Positions 1 to 30,462 of a stretch of DNA of 64,000 nt are shown here, piece by piece. Numbering within the stretch: the stretch's first letter is position 1; every line of letters starts with the position of its first letter. Location of the stretch: the NCBI RefSeq assembly GCF_035594125.1, contig NC_087167.1, forward strand, positions 2,156,001 through 2,220,000. The letters run 5' to 3'. This DNA comes from Scylla paramamosain (taxonomy: Eukaryota > Arthropoda > Malacostraca > Decapoda > Portunidae). The notes under the pieces are model-generated. The model was given only the letters and a program-made list of their open reading frames with translations. It was not told the origin of the DNA and ran no database searches. A program made the translations under genes and the position numbers.

Positions 1-10
1 TAAATGCCTG

Positions 11-107
<97 letters not shown>

Positions 108-170
108 TGTTTGTGTGTGTTTTGTGTGATTCATCTGCTTGCTACAATTTCTCATGGAAACTTTCTTCAG
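1..170. repeat. GT array in an intron of the plus-strand CBM14 gene
   Basis: Uninterrupted GT from about 14 to 104, then degenerate TTTGTG to about 127. It lies immediately upstream of the splice acceptor at 170, so repeat length could affect branch-point spacing. Confidence 0.9.
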
Positions 171-1548
<1,378 letters not shown>

Positions 1549-1549
1549 T

Positions 1550-1555
1550 AATAAA
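1550..1555 (+). terminator. Poly(A) signal AATAAA of the plus-strand CBM14 gene
   Basis: A canonical AATAAA starts two bases after the TAG stop. If used, the 3' UTR would be very short. No competing AATAAA is nearer. Confidence 0.55.
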
Positions 1556-3205
1556 GCAATTTTATGAGAAACAGCCCTTATGCGTATTCAGGCAATGCTT
1601 TCTTCATGGCTCGTTGTGTCTCCCTAGAAGTTACGCGATTAACCGGAGAAATCTAGTGTCTGACAATGTTACATGACAGATTGCAATTACGTATAAGATG
1701 GAAATGATAGCAACAGTAATTCCCGACAAGAACTAAGCGCTGCACAGCGAAAGAAAGAAAAAATTATTTTGCGATGCCCACTGTGACTATGGGGACATTG
1801 CATCAGTTTCTCACGCTGCGTTCAAAGGCGACAAACTAACGCGACCAACAGATCATTTATGCGGATGTAATACTTACCATTGTTCACGAGGGCCAAGTCC
1901 ACTATAGACTAACTGTAGTGTGTAAACTGCTATTTCCAGAGCGATTGTTCTTATCTATGTCCTTAAAGCTCTCCTTTTCTTGAATGTAATCTTAGATAAT
2001 GAAAGAAATAATTATTTATATCATCATCCGATAAAAAGATCGTTGCTGTTCCAAGTGGTTCAATAGTATTTATTGATACGTAGTGTCTAAGTAGATTAGA
2101 CATTTTTATATTCAAGAAGGCCCTGACAATGCGTTTCTCCAACTATGGATCAGAAAATATATTCGTGTTTGTTTTCTTTTTTCGGCTGAGAACTCAGTGA
2201 TGAGGAAATGCTTACCCTTCGGCTTCCTCTGAGACGGATTCAACACAGCGATGCACTGTGACTGGAATTTTGCTGCATCTCTCCATAAGCTTTACGGCGT
2301 TTCCGTCCTCACTGTCCCGCTACCTCGCCCCATGCAGAGTCGGGACGTTGGGCATTCATCGCATAGCACCGCATTATTGTGCAAGGCATTATGACTCGGT
2401 TACTCTTGAGTGAGTATATTTCTATAGATGCTACTTTGCCGCGTAAGACTAATTTGTTTAAAAGTTTACCTCAAGACATTTTTATTTATTATGGACAGGA
2501 AGGTGCGTGCAAGGGCCTGATGGCATATACTTAACATGTAACCGAATCACACATGTATAATGTGCCAAACCCTTTGTGATTTTGTTTGTTTCTGTGTTAT
2601 TTAATTCATAAATTATGTTATTTGGTTGATGTCGAAAAAAAACTAGTTGATTATTATATGATCTGTTTTCAATGATAATTTTTATTTGCAAATTAAGACA
2701 GTATGTTCTAAAATACAATGCAAGATTTCATATTTCATCGACATTGCCAGCGTCTGGTTGGAGCTAGCGAGAATCAATGTGTTGTTTCAGTTTTCCTTGC
2801 TGAACCAGCACCAAGATTGAAACCCGCTCACTCTTCCCAGATTTTCCTCTTGTCTACTGCCAATTAAGCAAATCCTCTTCAATGTGATTCTTTTATCATT
2901 TGCCTAACACTCTGCGACCTTTGAAAATGACAGTACCACGTTGGTGATTACAGTGATGAAATTCACTATCTCGCTCGAACCCATTATGACTTATTCGGAT
3001 CAGTTATTTCATAATTTTAGACAAAAGAGCGACTCCAGTCTTATTTTCTCGTTTTATTCAACATCAACCATATAATGAGCAAAATATACAACAACTGTAT
3101 CGTAGACTAAGTTATGTGAGCATTATCTTGTTGAATATAACACAACAGATAACCAAAATTTGAGCTTTATTCCATAACCTTATTTTTGCGGACATGAAAA
3201 CTCGA

Positions 3206-3290
<85 letters not shown>

Positions 3291-3912
3291 GGGGGATATT
3301 GATAGAACAGTTTTTCCTTGCTTTTCCTTGCAGAATATGAAGATTGAGCTACCTACAGTTTTTTTTTTTTTTTTAGGACAGTAGGAGAGATTTCATGATA
3401 AACATAAGCCTTCTTCGAAACAAGACCAAAGAGAATGTAATGTGTCATTAAGATTCATACAAATTCTTTTAAACTTGTCGGTAATGTTCATAATATCTAG
3501 TAAATGCTCCTGAAGTTATTTGGGAGAAACACGTTCATTTTTATATCAGTTATAGATATATTCATTTATTTTCGCTGCACGGATATGTGAAACTTACGGA
3601 TATATACTGACATGTAATAAATTCATGATTAAAGAAAGGCAAGGATGCAGGTATATGATAAATACGCTAACTAGTGAAAAGCTTTGTATTGCACAACATC
3701 ATGATACATAACTATGTATGATTATGTGCTTTGATGAAAATACCAACACATCTTAACATTATTCCACCAACAATTTGAAAACTGATCAGAAACAATAGTT
3801 AACTTTGTCCAAGGGAGAACCAAGTGGATTTGTTTCACTCCAGTCATTGTTAACCTGTTGTATTTCTAATATGATTTTAACTCCCAATGACATACATATA
3901 ACGTTCAGCCCC
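1556..3912. other. Intergenic DNA between the two convergent CBM14 genes
   Basis: AT-rich, with no exon or RNA gene seen. Contains an AG array at 3210-3286 and a T-run near 3360. The 3' UTR of the minus-strand gene presumably occupies its right side. Confidence 0.6.
3210..3286. repeat. AG dinucleotide array
   Basis: About 38 perfect AG units followed by a G-run. Confidence 0.93.
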
Positions 3913-13254
<9,342 letters not shown>

Positions 13255-13370
13255 GGTGTGGTGGCGGCGGTATCGATCGTGTCACGGTTGGTTGTTGTGG
13301 TGGTGGTGGTGGCAGTGGTTGTGGTGGTGGTGTGTCCCAGGTCAGAGTCAGCACACCAGTGGGAGGGGCT
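13255..13370 (-). other. 5' UTR of the CBM14 gene with a CCA trinucleotide tract
   Basis: About 115 bases between the inferred start of transcription and the ATG. On the plus strand 13295-13333 reads as interrupted GGT repeats. No upstream ATG was seen between the likely start site and the chosen ATG. Confidence 0.5.
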
Positions 13371-13386
13371 GAAGGTGTTGTCCTGC

Positions 13387-13393
13387 TTTTATA
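13387..13393 (-). promoter_or_regulatory. TATA box of the two-domain CBM14 gene
   Basis: TATAAAA on the minus strand in the context GGGTATAAAAGC. Likely transcription starts lie about 23-33 bases downstream (13370-13360). The inferred 5' UTR runs to 13255 and contains a CCA-rich stretch before the ATG. Confidence 0.65.
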
Positions 13394-13399
13394 CCCTCA

Positions 13400-15414
<2,015 letters not shown>

Positions 15415-15463
<49 letters not shown>
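15415..15463. repeat. GT array
   Basis: About 24 perfect TG units, roughly 160 bases left of the GT/GC alternating tract. Confidence 0.92.
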
Positions 15464-15464
<1 letters not shown>

Positions 15465-15624
15465 CCTGAAGAGCTGCTGCAAGGAAAGTAGACAACGTTT
15501 CAATATACGGTACTGTTAAGGGATAGAGTGCTACCTGTCTGGGATGGAAAGGAGTCGTTACTGTGCGGCTTGGGGTGGAAGAACACATGATCGGCTCCTA
15601 CATTCTTGGTCTGTATGTTTGTAT

Positions 15625-15626
<2 letters not shown>

Positions 15627-15685
<59 letters not shown>

Positions 15686-15735
15686 CGCGTGCGCGCGTGT
15701 GCGCGCGCATGCACGCGTGTGCACGCGCGTGCGCG
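15627..15735. repeat. GT array passing into a GC-rich alternating purine-pyrimidine tract
   Basis: Perfect GT from 15627 to about 15680, then mixed GCGT, GCGC, GCAT and GCAC units to 15735. The purine-pyrimidine alternation is unbroken over the whole tract, the classical condition for left-handed Z-DNA. Confidence 0.9.
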
Positions 15736-18682
15736 TCCTGTATACATAGCGCTCGAACATTAAACCCTCGCCCGTGAGGCACTATAAATATAAATTTTTA
15801 TTACCCATCTGGCAGTTTTTTTCTCCCCTGATATCTTTTTTATTTATTCATTTATTTTTTTTTGACGTCACTGAAGAAACGTGCGAGAAAAGTCGAGGAC
15901 TTACAAAGGGCTGCAAATTGTCAGTATTCTTTTTTTTTTTTTTTTTTTTATATAGGCCTTAATTAAAGGGCGGTGAAAGGTCAGTATCTTTTCGTATAGG
16001 AGTCTAGTTTATTGACGTTCGCCATTGCGACCCATGCTGCTGGTGAAGAAAACAGAACTCACGATAGTGAAGAAGATGGGATTATAATGAAAACTCACAA
16101 CACTAGCTTTTAAGTACAGTAAGGTACTCAGGTTCAGTATACAACATTTTGACACGTACAGTTTGAGTAGTGTTCTATTTTAAGACTGGCTATATGTTTG
16201 AATGGAAGAGTGATGGGGAAGGGACGGGAAGAACACATGTATAGCGCACGTGTTTGTTTTGCGGTCCTTGTCCTCTATCGCTTCGTTTTTTTCCTTCCCC
16301 TTTATTTGTTTGGTCGTTACTGGACAAGACAGTCAAACAAATCGTTGTCCCCTTATCTGCCATGACCCTCGTCTGTCACAAGTGTTGGGTGGGGCCGGCT
16401 TGGGAGTGGGACGGATTGCTGCGGTGACTGTCCTTGCGTCCCCTGCAGGACATGGACCGGAGAGGTGACCTACGCATAGCCGCTGCAGTCTAACAAGGTA
16501 CAATTCCTGTTCTCCTTTTTTTAAATATTATTAGCTAAAAGCACGAAAGGCCTCAAGAGTCAAGCTAAATGTCTTGCCATACTTTTTGTGAACGGTAGTG
16601 ATTTTTTAAGTGTATTTAGAAGGAAAATTATTCTCAGAGCATTGACCCTGTGAGTTCATATATGCAGGGTTCCTGGAACACCTATTTGGCCGCGTTCCAG
16701 GAGTACCAGCGTATCGGGACGTGTTCTAACAGTAGTGTTTTCATTGTTGAATCGCACACCATGTTTTTCATTCATTCTTCCCGCGATGTAGATTAAGTTC
16801 TGCATTCCTATATGTTTCATCATCTGCTATGCACTGGTCTTAAGCTCTAGTGAAAGTCAGTGGATTTTTCAAGGGTGTTTCCGTAATTTTGATGATAAAT
16901 TAACTGGGATTATGTGCCATAGAAAATAAGTGAATGGATAATAATCACTAAATAAATATGAAATGATTCAGTGATTGTAACGGTAAAAAAAAAAAAAAGT
17001 ATGGAGAGAACGATGCGTTTAAGAACACGGGTTTAATATATATGTAATTGTTTGATAATTGCTGTGTGATTTTAGAGATATTTCTTTTCTCCAACAATAT
17101 ATTTTGGTGAAGTGCACAACGGCGTAGAGCGTGCAAGCAGCGAGACTGTACCGTGGAGAGAGTGGTGAAGGGGAACGTTTGATGTAGTTACATTCCCACT
17201 AACCGTCTGATTTTGGCACATTCTCAAACGTTTCAGTGACTAGTCGACTAACTTTAACAGGCTGTAGTGAAACTTACTTGGGTTTTAAAGGACGTGTTCG
17301 TAATTATAGTGATCGTTTAACAAGGTTTCTATACTATCAGAGTAAAAAAAGGGGTAAAAATAAGAAAAGAGAGCCACACTAACAATCTCTGTGACTTCTC
17401 AAAGTAGCCCTAACGAAGCTTCAAAGCGTTAATAACAAGCGCCTTCGTACGTCACCCGTCACTCTGTCCTGTTGGTCTCTTCATCACCCTGCCCACACCT
17501 TCCAAATCAAACGCTCCCACGCTGCCCCAGCACATCCCATCCCTGCACTGCACCGCACCAAGACCGCGTAGCTTGACCTCCCCCTTCCATTCTTCCTCCC
17601 CAACCCCTTTACGAACCTCAACCCCAGCCCCTCTCCATCCTCTTTAATTTCGCTTTCCCCCACCCCAAACCTCCACCATGATTCTCCCGCCTGGATCCAC
17701 CTCGGGCCTTGTATGCCAGACACGAGCCTTGTATAAATTCTAATCAGGATATCCTTGTCGCCTTGCAGTGTGAATGATGCTGACAAAGTGTTGCCTCGCA
17801 TTGTGCCGCCCACTTGATACTCCTCCGGCTAGTAGTATACGGACGCGTATAGTCATGGAAAAAAAGAAAGATAACGGTAATAATTATGAAGCCAACGACT
17901 TGTTCGTAAACGTAAGCTTGGTGTAAAGGAGTAACATCACAGCGCAATAATTAACCAAGTTCACCAGCGGTAGCAGTGCAGCAGACACCATTTCTCGTGG
18001 TCTGAATACCCTTGGTGTGATCGTGATCAGCAAGTCATTTCCAGAGCGTGTTAAACCCCGCCGGAAGCAGCCGGTGCAGAGGCAATCGTTTCTGGATGAA
18101 AAATTTGGTAAACTCCGTCGGGGCTCTTTGTGCGACAAATAGCCCCGGGGGACTCCACACTGGAACTATTCTTCACTTTGCCAAGTTATTTATTGCACAG
18201 GTTTTCGCCTTGTTCCCCTTATTGAATATTAATATTCAAGCTGAAGCGGAAAATTACTTTTTAGAAATATTTACCTAGATCTATTTGTCTATCTAACTAA
18301 CTAACCAAACAACTAACTAAACTTATTAACTGACCAATTAAATCAATGAATTATGTATTGGAGTTATGAGAATAGGTCTGTGCTTCATGAGATTAGGATG
18401 ATGTGCACTTAGTACATGGGTGGGTTCGAACCAGTGCACGCCCGCGGCACTTGCAAAAAGAGCTTATTGACAGTTTGTCAGGCGTTGGCTGATCTAAGGG
18501 CGTGACCACCAAATGACATCACAATCACATTCTATAAATATACTTCTTTTCGTACCAATAAAGATGTCTGAGTTGATGTCAGTGTAAAAATATAAAGAAA
18601 ACGAAGTTATAATTTCACGATATTAGTGACGAGGAAATTATTAAGTTTTTACCAGTTTCATTTATTTCCAAAAACTCATCCC

Positions 18683-18686
<4 letters not shown>
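15736..18686. other. Gene-free stretch
   Basis: No coding exon supported. T-run at about 15931-15949 and an A-run near 16986. A tRNA-B-box-like site (GGTTCGAACC) at about 18424 has no matching A box. A pyrimidine-biased block covers 17460-17700. Confidence 0.5.

Positions 18687-18722
<36 letters not shown>
18687..18722. repeat. AC array abutting SINE copy 2
   Basis: About 18 AC units directly before the SINE head. Confidence 0.92.
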
Positions 18723-19099
<377 letters not shown>

Positions 19100-19454
19100 A
19101 CGCTTTCTGTTTCTTACTCGTGCTTTGTTTGATGTATACACTCACGCCATCCATTTATACTCCCAAAAATCATGAACTGTATTTCCATTTATTCGTTTGC
19201 ACAAAGGTCTCAGGAGGAAGATGGTGGCTGGAAGTTGTTAGAGGGGCGTGATGCGTATATGGGGCTGTGAAGGCTCAAGGAAAAGATCGAGTATTAGAAT
19301 AAACATTAAGGGTAAGGCTCAGAGCTCAATGGACGGTCCTAAATAGGTGTATGTAAGCGAGGATCCAAGTACAGATTTTGTGTAGAAATTAGGAGCTTAG
19401 GGGCCCAGTAGCGTAGTGTGTGTGTGGTTTGTTGGAAATATATAGGCAGAGGTT

Positions 19455-19456
<2 letters not shown>

Positions 19457-19542
<86 letters not shown>
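19457..19542. repeat. GT array
   Basis: About 43 perfect units. Confidence 0.93.
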
Positions 19543-19543
<1 letters not shown>

Positions 19544-19605
19544 TGAGCACTCACTATACATGCATGACCAAACAAGAGAAAAAAAAATATGATCAACATT
19601 TTTTC

Positions 19606-19707
<102 letters not shown>

Positions 19708-20283
19708 TCCATTCTCGTTTATTAAAATCTGCCACAGTATAATTTTTTATATCTAGTCTTTTACACACACACACACACACACACACACGTAGCTACACCC
19801 GAGGACTATAGTAGGTTGGCTTGGAAGGAAGGATATTTGGACCCATCCATTGAGGGTTTGGAAAGTGACTCAGGATCTGGAGCGACGGGATTCAGGCTTT
19901 TGAGCTTTGTTTTACAGTCGGCATTTGTAGGCTGTGGGGACTCTGTAATACACAGCAGCACTTGGCAATGGATGACAGGGGATACGACTCTTGAATTAGC
20001 AGTAAAAAAAAAAAAGAGGGACATAACACTCCGAAGCGATCAAGTTGTTTGGGTGGGGGTTTGCGACTGTATCGGAGGAGGAAAGGTGTGTGAAATGTTT
20101 AAATGAGAAAAGGAAAAAAGGAAATGGTGAACTAAAGTAGTGTCGTAAAATGGGAAAGAGTCAAGAGGAGGAAGAGAGGGAGGGGAGTGAGGCACAAGGG
20201 GAGGATGACAACCGAAATACTTGGAACCATGAAAAAGTCACAGATTGAGGGGATGGCAGAGGGGACAGTATCTGCGCCAACGT

Positions 20284-20301
20284 TTTGTTTGTTTGTTTGT
20301 T

Positions 20302-20379
<78 letters not shown>
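20284..20379. repeat. TTTG tetranucleotide run passing into a GT array
   Basis: TTTG units 20284-20307, then GT to 20379. The gradual change suggests that the GT array arose from the TTTG run or the reverse. Confidence 0.9.
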
Positions 20380-20380
<1 letters not shown>

Positions 20381-22571
20381 ATGTGTGTAGGCAGCATGTA
20401 TATTATTCTCACACACCATCAAACTTTCTTGTAAGGGTCATTTAAGATCATGCATTAGTGTAAGGCAAATAAATGACATGGAAATCACCTCACTATCATT
20501 TTAACAATAAGGAGGACTCCATATTCTAATATTTAAACAAAATTAGTTACAAATGTGTTCAAAATTCTTCATGAGAAGGGTAAATATGGAAAGTCTGCTA
20601 CAAAGTGTCTCCCCTTTTCAGTGAGTCTTTTTAAAGTTTAGCCTCACGTCGAGTTCTGAGATTAATGCGGTCTGGCAAAGCTCGCCACGGAGTACGAGCT
20701 TGGCGGTCGATCAGCGTGTAGCATGACGTCCAGCTGGCAGGTTGCTGGCTCGTATTCTCTTTCTGGCTTGCAGTGGAAGTTGACATTAAGTCTCTAAAAA
20801 TATCTGTAACTGTGTAACCTTTAAGAAAGATCAAACGAATTATTAGACGCTTTTCATGATAGAAAAAGATGGAAAAGAAATATATTCTCGTGGTTTTTAG
20901 TGTCTGATCACGGTCTAACGAGAAAAATTTTGTAAATATTCTAGTATGATCATTGGCCTGGTTTATAATCAAACTTGCGTGAAGGCCATCCACTGGCATT
21001 ACACGTTTACTACTAAAACTGCTACCGTCTTTTGTTAAATTTGAAAAAAAATAAATAAATAATTCGAAGCAGTTGTATGAAGCTCATGAAGATATTCATC
21101 TTGGCATTTGCCAAACAAGGGTGGAGCAAGAATACGGAGCAACTTGAGGTGTTGCCGCCGTTAGTAAATGGGCAAATATGAAGTATTTTTAGTTCACATA
21201 CTATAGAAGTGCGATTAGGAACGTTGATTAGTGTCACCACCGAGCGAGCACAAGAGACAGAGAGTGATTGAGCGAGGTTGCTGATGAGAAGGGGAAGGAC
21301 ATAGAGGTCAGGGCAAGAGCCAAAACCAGGCCTAGTCAGTGAATTTCTTGTACGGCCGATACTGATGTGGTGTTGATGTAAGGGAATGAAGGATGCGCGT
21401 TATGATGTGAGGCCGATACGAGGCTGACCTTCTCATCGTCTTTAATGGATAACGATGGGCAGTGTAGGAACCCAGGGAGTAACCAAGGACGATAGGGACA
21501 CATTACTGAGGACTTCCGGGCAGGGAGGGCGTGTGTTGCCGCAGGGGACAGAAGTAGATAGAACTACCTAGAACACCTGTCAGGAAGGGCGTGCGTGTTG
21601 CTTAACGATCATCCCAAGACCCAAAACATGTGAGTTTAACAATTATCTGTGTATGAATATATAAATCTGTAATCATCATCTGTAACTTGCAGAATCATAT
21701 CTGTATTACACAATTTATTCTTATAGAGTGTTGTTTATGACCATTAATGTATGTCTTCAGGTTTTGACCGTATACAATAAACTATTCGTTTCATCGTGTG
21801 AGTCTGAAATAACATTCACTGCCTTCCGGCGATAATAATTAGTATTTCAGTGGGTAGGCCGTAAGATTCGTGGGGTTGTGGTTGTGGCGGTGGTCGTATG
21901 TGGTGGAATTAAGTGTTGCCATCGTTCATGAAGTTTATACTCGTAGTGAAGAGGGGTGAAAGGAACAGTGGGAATGGCTCAGAGATAAAAAGAAATATCG
22001 AAAATAATGATGCTGGTGATGGTAATGAAATTCTAATAACATTTCACGATACACTGATCACGAAGAAAAAAGTTTCTGCATATCACAATTTAGGAATATT
22101 TGATATGACATGTTTGGGATATTTTGAAATACTTCGTGAATTAATTAGTAAAAAATACTTTCCTAAATAATTTTCTTGATTGAATCGTTTTAATGCGGAA
22201 TTGTATGGGTTAGGAAATCAATTCGACTAGGCAAGATTAGACCAAAGGTAGTGCCACAATGTTACACGCTGCACCAAAACATATTATTCGTGGTTATAGC
22301 CGTTCAGTAATTCATATGTAAAGAGAGATGGAGGATATTTACCTATACATAACTACACACACACACACACACACACACAAGCATCACCAATTATCAGTCA
22401 CATAACTGCAAGTAAGCTTCAGCCAACTCGTTTCGTTCGCTGTTACCAAAAAAATTTTTAAGTGATTAGGTTGGAATTTTCATTCAAATTTAAATCGGTC
22501 TTCAGTTAGTGATCACATTAATTTTATTGGATTTTAGCGCATTTAGGCATACATGTACAAATATTCAATGC
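20380..22571. other. Gene-free stretch
   Basis: An ATG-started 122-codon frame lies on the minus strand (20999-20631) but resembles no family I know and has no supporting splice or promoter signal. A short CA array is at 22354-22379. Otherwise nothing recognised. Confidence 0.4.
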
Positions 22572-22603
22572 CTCTCTCTTTCTCTCTCTCTCTCTCTCTT
22601 TCT

Positions 22604-22640
<37 letters not shown>
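22572..22640. repeat. Compound CT then CA array
   Basis: Interrupted CT to 22605, CA to 22640. Confidence 0.9.
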
Positions 22641-23992
<1,352 letters not shown>

Positions 23993-24229
23993 TACGTGGG
24001 TTCTAATTTCTTATCCATAAGTTCGTGTTTGTGGGATTCAAGTTGGGAAGTTTCTCATTCTGAATAGCATTTGTAGTGTCTTATTTTTATTCATTTGTTT
24101 ATTTTTTGGTAGTGTACAATACTTGGCGAAATGTCATTACCTTGTAGTACTTTATTATTCAGTGTGACCTCAGCTTTCTTCGGTGACTTTACGAATACAG
24201 TGTTGCCACTCGAAGCATTCTCCCGGCAC

Positions 24230-24298
24230 ATCAGTGGGCCTTTTTATTTTTATTATATTTTTGTTGCTCTTGGCTGGTGCCCTTCCTACATGAAAAAC
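24230..24298 (+). mobile_element. LINE 3'-end fragment (same family as 42126-43600)
   Basis: TCAGTGGGCC, a T-rich stretch, then TTGGCTGGTGCCCTTCCTACAT and an A-run. The second LINE copy has the same order near 43530-43590 (CTCAGTGGGA, T-rich, CTTGGCCAGTGACCCCCTTACGT). A very short, 5'-truncated insertion. Confidence 0.6.
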
Positions 24299-24451
24299 TA
24301 ACTTCAAACCTTTTGTATCACTCTAGATTACTTTTTAATTTCTTATTTTAACTGATTTACATATAAATAGGAATAAATAAAAAATAAATAAATAAAACTC
24401 GCCCCGCTAAAAAAAAAAAAAAAACTGAGTGTTTTTTTTCCAACAATGACG

Positions 24452-27331
<2,880 letters not shown>

Positions 27332-27726
27332 TTTTTTTTCATGTAAGAGTGGCTCTGGACAAGGAAAAAAAAAGGGTGAAAAAAAAGACCCATTTAAAGC
27401 GTCAGTCCCCAAACAGTGCAGTCAAAACGATTATCCAAAATTGTAGCCTTTGTTGTTGATATTGTTGGTGGTGCTCGTGCCATCACCATACAACGCGTGT
27501 GGTATAAATTGTAAGTCGTTTATATAAGAGCAAAGCCATGACGGTGGTAACAGTGCCTGCGCTAGTAGTCGTGCTAGGAGGTAAGGTAATTAAGTGGTGG
27601 AGACTCCTTAAAGAATATATTGATTTTGGTGCATCTACCATTTTTATTCGCCCACGAACATTCATAAACAACTATGAGCCCTCCCTCTCCTCCAACCAAT
27701 CAACACCCCCTACCCCCACACACACA

Positions 27727-27897
<171 letters not shown>

Positions 27898-28060
27898 CGC
27901 ACGCATATAATCAAGCCCAGTAGACTCCAGAAACACTGTTTGCTCTCCTCCTCATCTCCAGACTAAAAGTTACAACACACAAATAGTAAGAGAAGCCTCG
28001 CCTGGAACGCTGCTCTGGAAGAACTGAGTTGGTGTGAATGTAAACAGAGAGAGAGGTTTG

Positions 28061-28080
28061 ACTCATATATATATATGAGT
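28061..28080. repeat. Perfect 20-bp palindrome
   Basis: ACTCATATAT followed by its exact inverse complement. AT-rich centre, no spacer. Confidence 0.8.
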
Positions 28081-28682
28081 TGGTCAAAAATGGTTTTCAT
28101 TTAAGGTTTTTGAGAGTATTTCATGTAGAATACTGCAAAACCATAAATACGAAATTAAATAGAAAATCAGATGTGAAATTCCTGTAGCATTCTGGAAGGC
28201 TTATATAGAACATTTAGATAAGCACCCCTTCCAGTGTTGTGTGAATATGAACAATTTCTGCAGCTGTTTCTTAGTTACTGTGTTACGTTTTTTCCCCTCG
28301 AATTTTTAAAGGTCTGGAGTTCGTAAAGCTGTTTCGTTATTATCCTCTGAAATGAAAGGAAACGTTCTTATGAATGTAGATGACCTTTTTTTGCCTGTGC
28401 CCTGATTTCCGAACAAGATTCATGTGGAGCTTTCCGTAACTCCAAGGAAAATCCGTCTGCTCAAACATTTTTGTTCTTAACTTCTTGTTAGGAGAATGAA
28501 AATACTTGGGATAAAAGCAAATAATAGCATAATGTTTGAGCGCAAGAATTTGTGATCTTTTACATGTAACTGTCGGGAATTATTCTAGGAGCAGCCTCTT
28601 TTGACTAAGGGTAACAAAAAAAATATCTCGGAAATGCTGCAACAAGCCGTGAATGAAGAATAAACACATTTTGCTCGTAAAA

Positions 28683-28683
<1 letters not shown>

Positions 28684-28767
<84 letters not shown>
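28684..28767. repeat. GT array
   Basis: About 42 perfect units. Confidence 0.93.
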
Positions 28768-28768
<1 letters not shown>

Positions 28769-29649
28769 TTCTTTCTTCACTAGAGGTTTATTACCTGTGG
28801 AATTGTAACTTCTGTTCAGAGTTTTGTTTATTTATTTGCTGGAGTAAATCAGAGTTAGAGAGGTACTTGCAACACAAGCCCTTGAATGTTCTCTTATCCT
28901 CAAGTACGCTACACTAAGCCACTGAATTGATCCGTCCAGTGACGAAGCGTAGCGTCACATCAGCTCGAAGCTCTCGTACCTCGGCCTCACTTACCGTCAG
29001 CCCGGCTTGGCTCGGCTTCAAATTTTAATCAAGGACTGGAGGGCTGTGGATGCACTCCACGGCCCCACAAAGCTCATCCTAAAACTTTTGACTCTGCACT
29101 CGTCAAAGGCTGCAGGCGTTCCCTTAGAGTTCATTAAGTTGTTCTAACAAGGCCACTCGGAGGGTTGAGGGGGAAGTTGATATAGATTGCCTGGAGGGAT
29201 CGGGAGGGACACGATAAAATAGTTGAAATATTGTAAAGGAGACAAAAGTTAATTGTTGAAGGTTGTGGATGAGAGGGAGAGGAAAAGCGGAACTGGTAAG
29301 AGGCTTTCAACTTCGGCGAAGGTTAGCGAAACAAAAAATAATATTCCCCTCAGTGTATCAGTGAAATTATTGGAAAACATTGCAAGTTTTGCGTTATTAA
29401 GAGCGTGTAACTTGGAAGGAAAGCTGTATTTTTCTTGCTGAAGAGTGAGAATGCGAGAAAAAGATAGTGAAATAACTGAATACCGAAGGATACAATTATC
29501 TGACTCTGCCTCAGTATCATTTGTATCAGTCGCTCTCTTATCCATAGAGGGAAGACTAAATTAAAAAAAATATATTGCCAGGTAGGAGCTGGAGAGAGGA
29601 GCCACAATGACGAAGGAAAAGTGATGGGAGAGAAAATCAATAAAACCAA

Positions 29650-29765
29650 ATTAACATAGAACATGAAAAACTGCAAGAAGCCGTTAGTCCTACACATGGC
29701 AGGCCTAGTATAAAATAAACCTATTCATATCTACTTATGATCACTATCCACAAATTCATGTAATA
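29650..29765 (-). mobile_element. CR1-like LINE 3'-end fragment, copy 1
   Basis: Read on the minus strand it shares with the copies at 30345 and 39610 the order: a YCTATTT-type stretch, TTTATACTAGGC, CCATGTGTAGG, GGCTTCTTGCAG and TTTTTCATGTTCT. Only the 3' untranslated end is present. Confidence 0.6.
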
Positions 29766-30246
29766 CAATGCCTCGCTAAATTTAACCTCAGGCTACAAAT
29801 GAACGCCACAACAAGCAACAAACACTAAGGAAGACAAACGTAGGACAAAAAAAAAAACAGCGAAGGGGAAACCGTTATACTTGAAAACCCAAAGCAAAAA
29901 GTTGTAATTGGCCGACATTTACCAGTTTCCACTCTCCTAATCACCCTTATTAGAGGGATGAATCAGGGTACAGCGGAGTGGGAGGGGAGGGAAGGGAAGG
30001 AGGGAAGGATGGTGACTGGTATCAAAAGTTAATCACTCCTCTACGATGCCTGGTGACTTGTGGTGCTTCAGACGTTGTAGGATAAACTTACACTGTATGT
30101 ACCTAAATGAAAACCAGAAAAGACTATTTTTAGCCATCCGTTAAGCGTAATACGCGCTGACAATAGTGAGTGTGGAAAGGTGTGTGGATTGTGGAAGTAT
30201 ATATGTATGCATTTATGTGGAAGTAGAAGCATATGTGGATATTAAA

Positions 30247-30300
30247 AGTATGTATGTATGTATGTATGTATGTATGTATGTATGTACGCATGTATGTAAA
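30247..30300. repeat. TATG tetranucleotide array
   Basis: About 13 GTAT/TATG units with one substitution. Confidence 0.88.
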
Positions 30301-30344
30301 AGTGTGGAGAAGGACAAATGTATGTACGTGGAAATGTGATATGG

Positions 30345-30462
30345 AATAAGAACATAAGAACATAAGAAATAAGGGAAGCTGCAAGAAGCCATCAGGCCTA
30401 CACATGGGAGTTACTGTATGAAATATACCTACCTATTTCCACCTATCATCAGATATAGGATG
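30345..30462 (-). mobile_element. CR1-like LINE 3'-end fragment with terminal octamer repeats, copy 2
   Basis: On the minus strand: GATGATAGGTGGAAATAGGT, TATATTTCATACAG, CATGTGTAGGCCTGATGG, CTTCTTGCAGCTTCCC, then TTATTTCTTATGTTCTTATG and a further TTCTTATT. The short tandem at the extreme 3' end is typical of CR1-type LINEs. No coding part is retained beyond the last few codons. Confidence 0.72.

Noticed and set aside
16755..18000. Other ATG-GT sites (near 16760, 17678 and 17990, minus strand) as first exon of the CBM14 gene
   Set aside because: Their donors (GTGTGC, GTGGAG, GTGTCT) are weak and none lies near a TATA box, unlike the ATG at 13254.
18411..18500. Possible tRNA gene or SINE head (GGTTCGAACC, near 18424)
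   Set aside because: The site is self-complementary and no matching A box or acceptor stem was found on either strand.
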